Assembly: GCA_029207755.1 (NCBI GenBank)
Contig: JARCOQ010000005.1
Coordinates: 45,223,621-45,287,620 of the forward strand
DNA from: Chamaea fasciata
Lineage: Eukaryota; Chordata; Aves; Passeriformes; Sylviidae
DNA: 64,000 nucleotides
Direction of reading: 5' to 3'
The translations under genes and the position numbers were made by a program. Within the stretch, counting starts at the first letter, position 1; each line of letters begins with the position of its first letter. Under the pieces are notes generated by a model. The model saw only the letters and a list, made by a program, of their open reading frames with translations, made no database searches and was not told the origin of the DNA. This document shows, piece by piece, positions 63,001 through 64,000 of this stretch.

Positions 63001-63892
63001 GTACTACGGCATTTTCCAATAAAACACTTATAAGACTTTCATCCTGTTTACAAACTGCTTCGTGACTGTTAGGAAAATCACATGTAATCTGGAGAAGGAA
63101 AAGAAGAACTACAGAAGGGTGCAGCTTACGTAGGCTTCACTGGTGGCATTCCTGGAGCATGAAACCATGAGTTCCAGTCAACTTTATCAAGAATATCTAC
63201 CTACAAAACAAGACAAAGCCTTATTAAATTTTAAATGTGGTTTTAGGATTTTTTTTTTTGAGAAAACAAAATCTAGTTTCAATGTTTTTATTTGTTCAAT
63301 CTATTTATTTGTTTTATTTGATAACATTCCTCCATGTAGTAACACAGATTACTTCAAAACAAGGCATTCCCCTCTATGACAAGAATAAAAAAATAAAAGG
63401 CATCATAATGCAAACCCATCTTCATAAGATGCCAGATTACATCATATTAAGTTCTTGAAATAAAGAAAAGAAATATAAGGAACTGGTCTTTAAATAAGTT
63501 GTGACCTAAGCCATAATTTCACATAATTAAAAGGTTTCAAGCAATCAGTTTTAAATATTACCCAACCTTATCCTTGAAATAGGAGTACAAGAACTTCTTC
63601 CAGTCCTCTGTTACAATGCTCTTATAAGCAAACTGCATAACATAAGCCTTCAAGAAGCCAATGAAGATATCTAACAAAAAAGAAAATGTTTTAGTGTTTG
63701 AGATTAAGATGGAAAACAAAAACATATAAAAACTGACTAATGCTTACCTGGCCCTCCAAGGAGCTGTTCAAGGTAAAAAAGCAAAGCAAAGCCTTTCTCA
63801 TATGGCACGGATGAATAGGCAACATCAGGATCTACTTCATCCAGATTAATGACGAGGTTAGTTACAGGATTTTTATCTCCAAGAGTATTTAT
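60050..63892 (-). CDS. LTA4H: Leukotriene A4 hydrolase, C-terminal half (partial; 5' exons beyond the right edge)
   Basis: Eight exons in transcript order: 63748-63892, 63567-63670, 63130-63200, 62843-62897, 61910-62005, 61303-61385, 60474-60578, 60050-60170. They encode the last 259 residues, matching about residues 353-611 of human LTA4H. LTA4H is a cytosolic zinc M1-family aminopeptidase that converts leukotriene A4 to the chemoattractant LTB4 and trims peptides such as Pro-Gly-Pro. The zinc site (HExxH...E) lies off-window. [20 protein letters not shown] holds the tyrosines equivalent to human Tyr378 and Tyr383. The helical C-terminal domain follows, with [10 protein letters not shown] carrying the carboxylate-binding Arg563/Lys565 pair. 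The C-terminus ends KDLKQDQ, a residue longer than human. The donor after 63567 is weak (GTTGGG). Confidence 0.97.
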
Positions 63893-64000
63893 CTGTGTCA
63901 AAGACACAAGAACACATATTAATCTAGGAAAACTGGCACTTCTGCATATCTGTACTAATTCTACTTATAAAGGGTACAAACCATCCAAAACTGAGACAGC

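Noticed and set aside
63901..64000. Possible end of the next LTA4H exon at the right edge (ttttggatg followed by gt on the minus strand)
   Set aside because: The translation does not fit the expected residues before the exon at 63748-63892, so these bases are more likely intron.

Overview
This is a vertebrate nuclear window, most probably from a bird. Genes are split by GT-AG introns and the intergenic DNA is AT-rich. The only recognisable interspersed repeats are CR1 LINE fragments, one with the typical avian CR1 3' end. The recognisable genes are SNRPF, AMDHD1, HAL and the 3' half of LTA4H. They are in the order and orientation known from human chromosome 12 (NTN4 - SNRPF - AMDHD1 - HAL - LTA4H). 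I cannot name the species.

Layout. Positions 1-17.5 kb hold no gene I can recognise. They carry a CR1 fragment, short microsatellites and a few CpG-retaining stretches that may be conserved regulatory DNA. From 17.5 to 27.1 kb there are signs of an unrecognised minus-strand transcription unit: a terminal-exon-like ORF followed by a polyadenylation signal at 17.53 kb, further exon-like ORFs, and an exon with a consensus donor next to the SNRPF CpG island. At 27.2-29.2 kb lies SNRPF (+, 4 coding exons, complete). From 29.2 to 34.7 kb there is a gene-free stretch where human has CCDC38. At 35.3-44.4 kb lies AMDHD1 (+, 9 exons, complete) behind its own CpG island. At 47.0-57.5 kb lies HAL (-, 20 coding exons, complete). 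At 60.05-63.9 kb are the last 8 exons of LTA4H (-), which runs off the right edge.

How the genes fit together. HAL (histidase) and AMDHD1 (imidazolonepropionase) catalyse steps 1 and 3 of the histidine -> urocanate -> imidazolonepropionate -> formiminoglutamate pathway. They lie tail to tail, 2.6 kb apart. SNRPF (an Sm-ring protein of spliceosomal snRNPs) and LTA4H (a leukotriene A4 hydrolase/aminopeptidase) are functionally unrelated neighbours. I joined all exons by hand. Every junction keeps frame, giving proteins of 86 aa (SNRPF), 437 aa (AMDHD1) and 660 aa (HAL), plus 259 C-terminal residues of LTA4H. No frameshift or premature stop was seen in any of them. I saw no tRNA, rRNA, CRISPR array or recognisable endogenous retrovirus.
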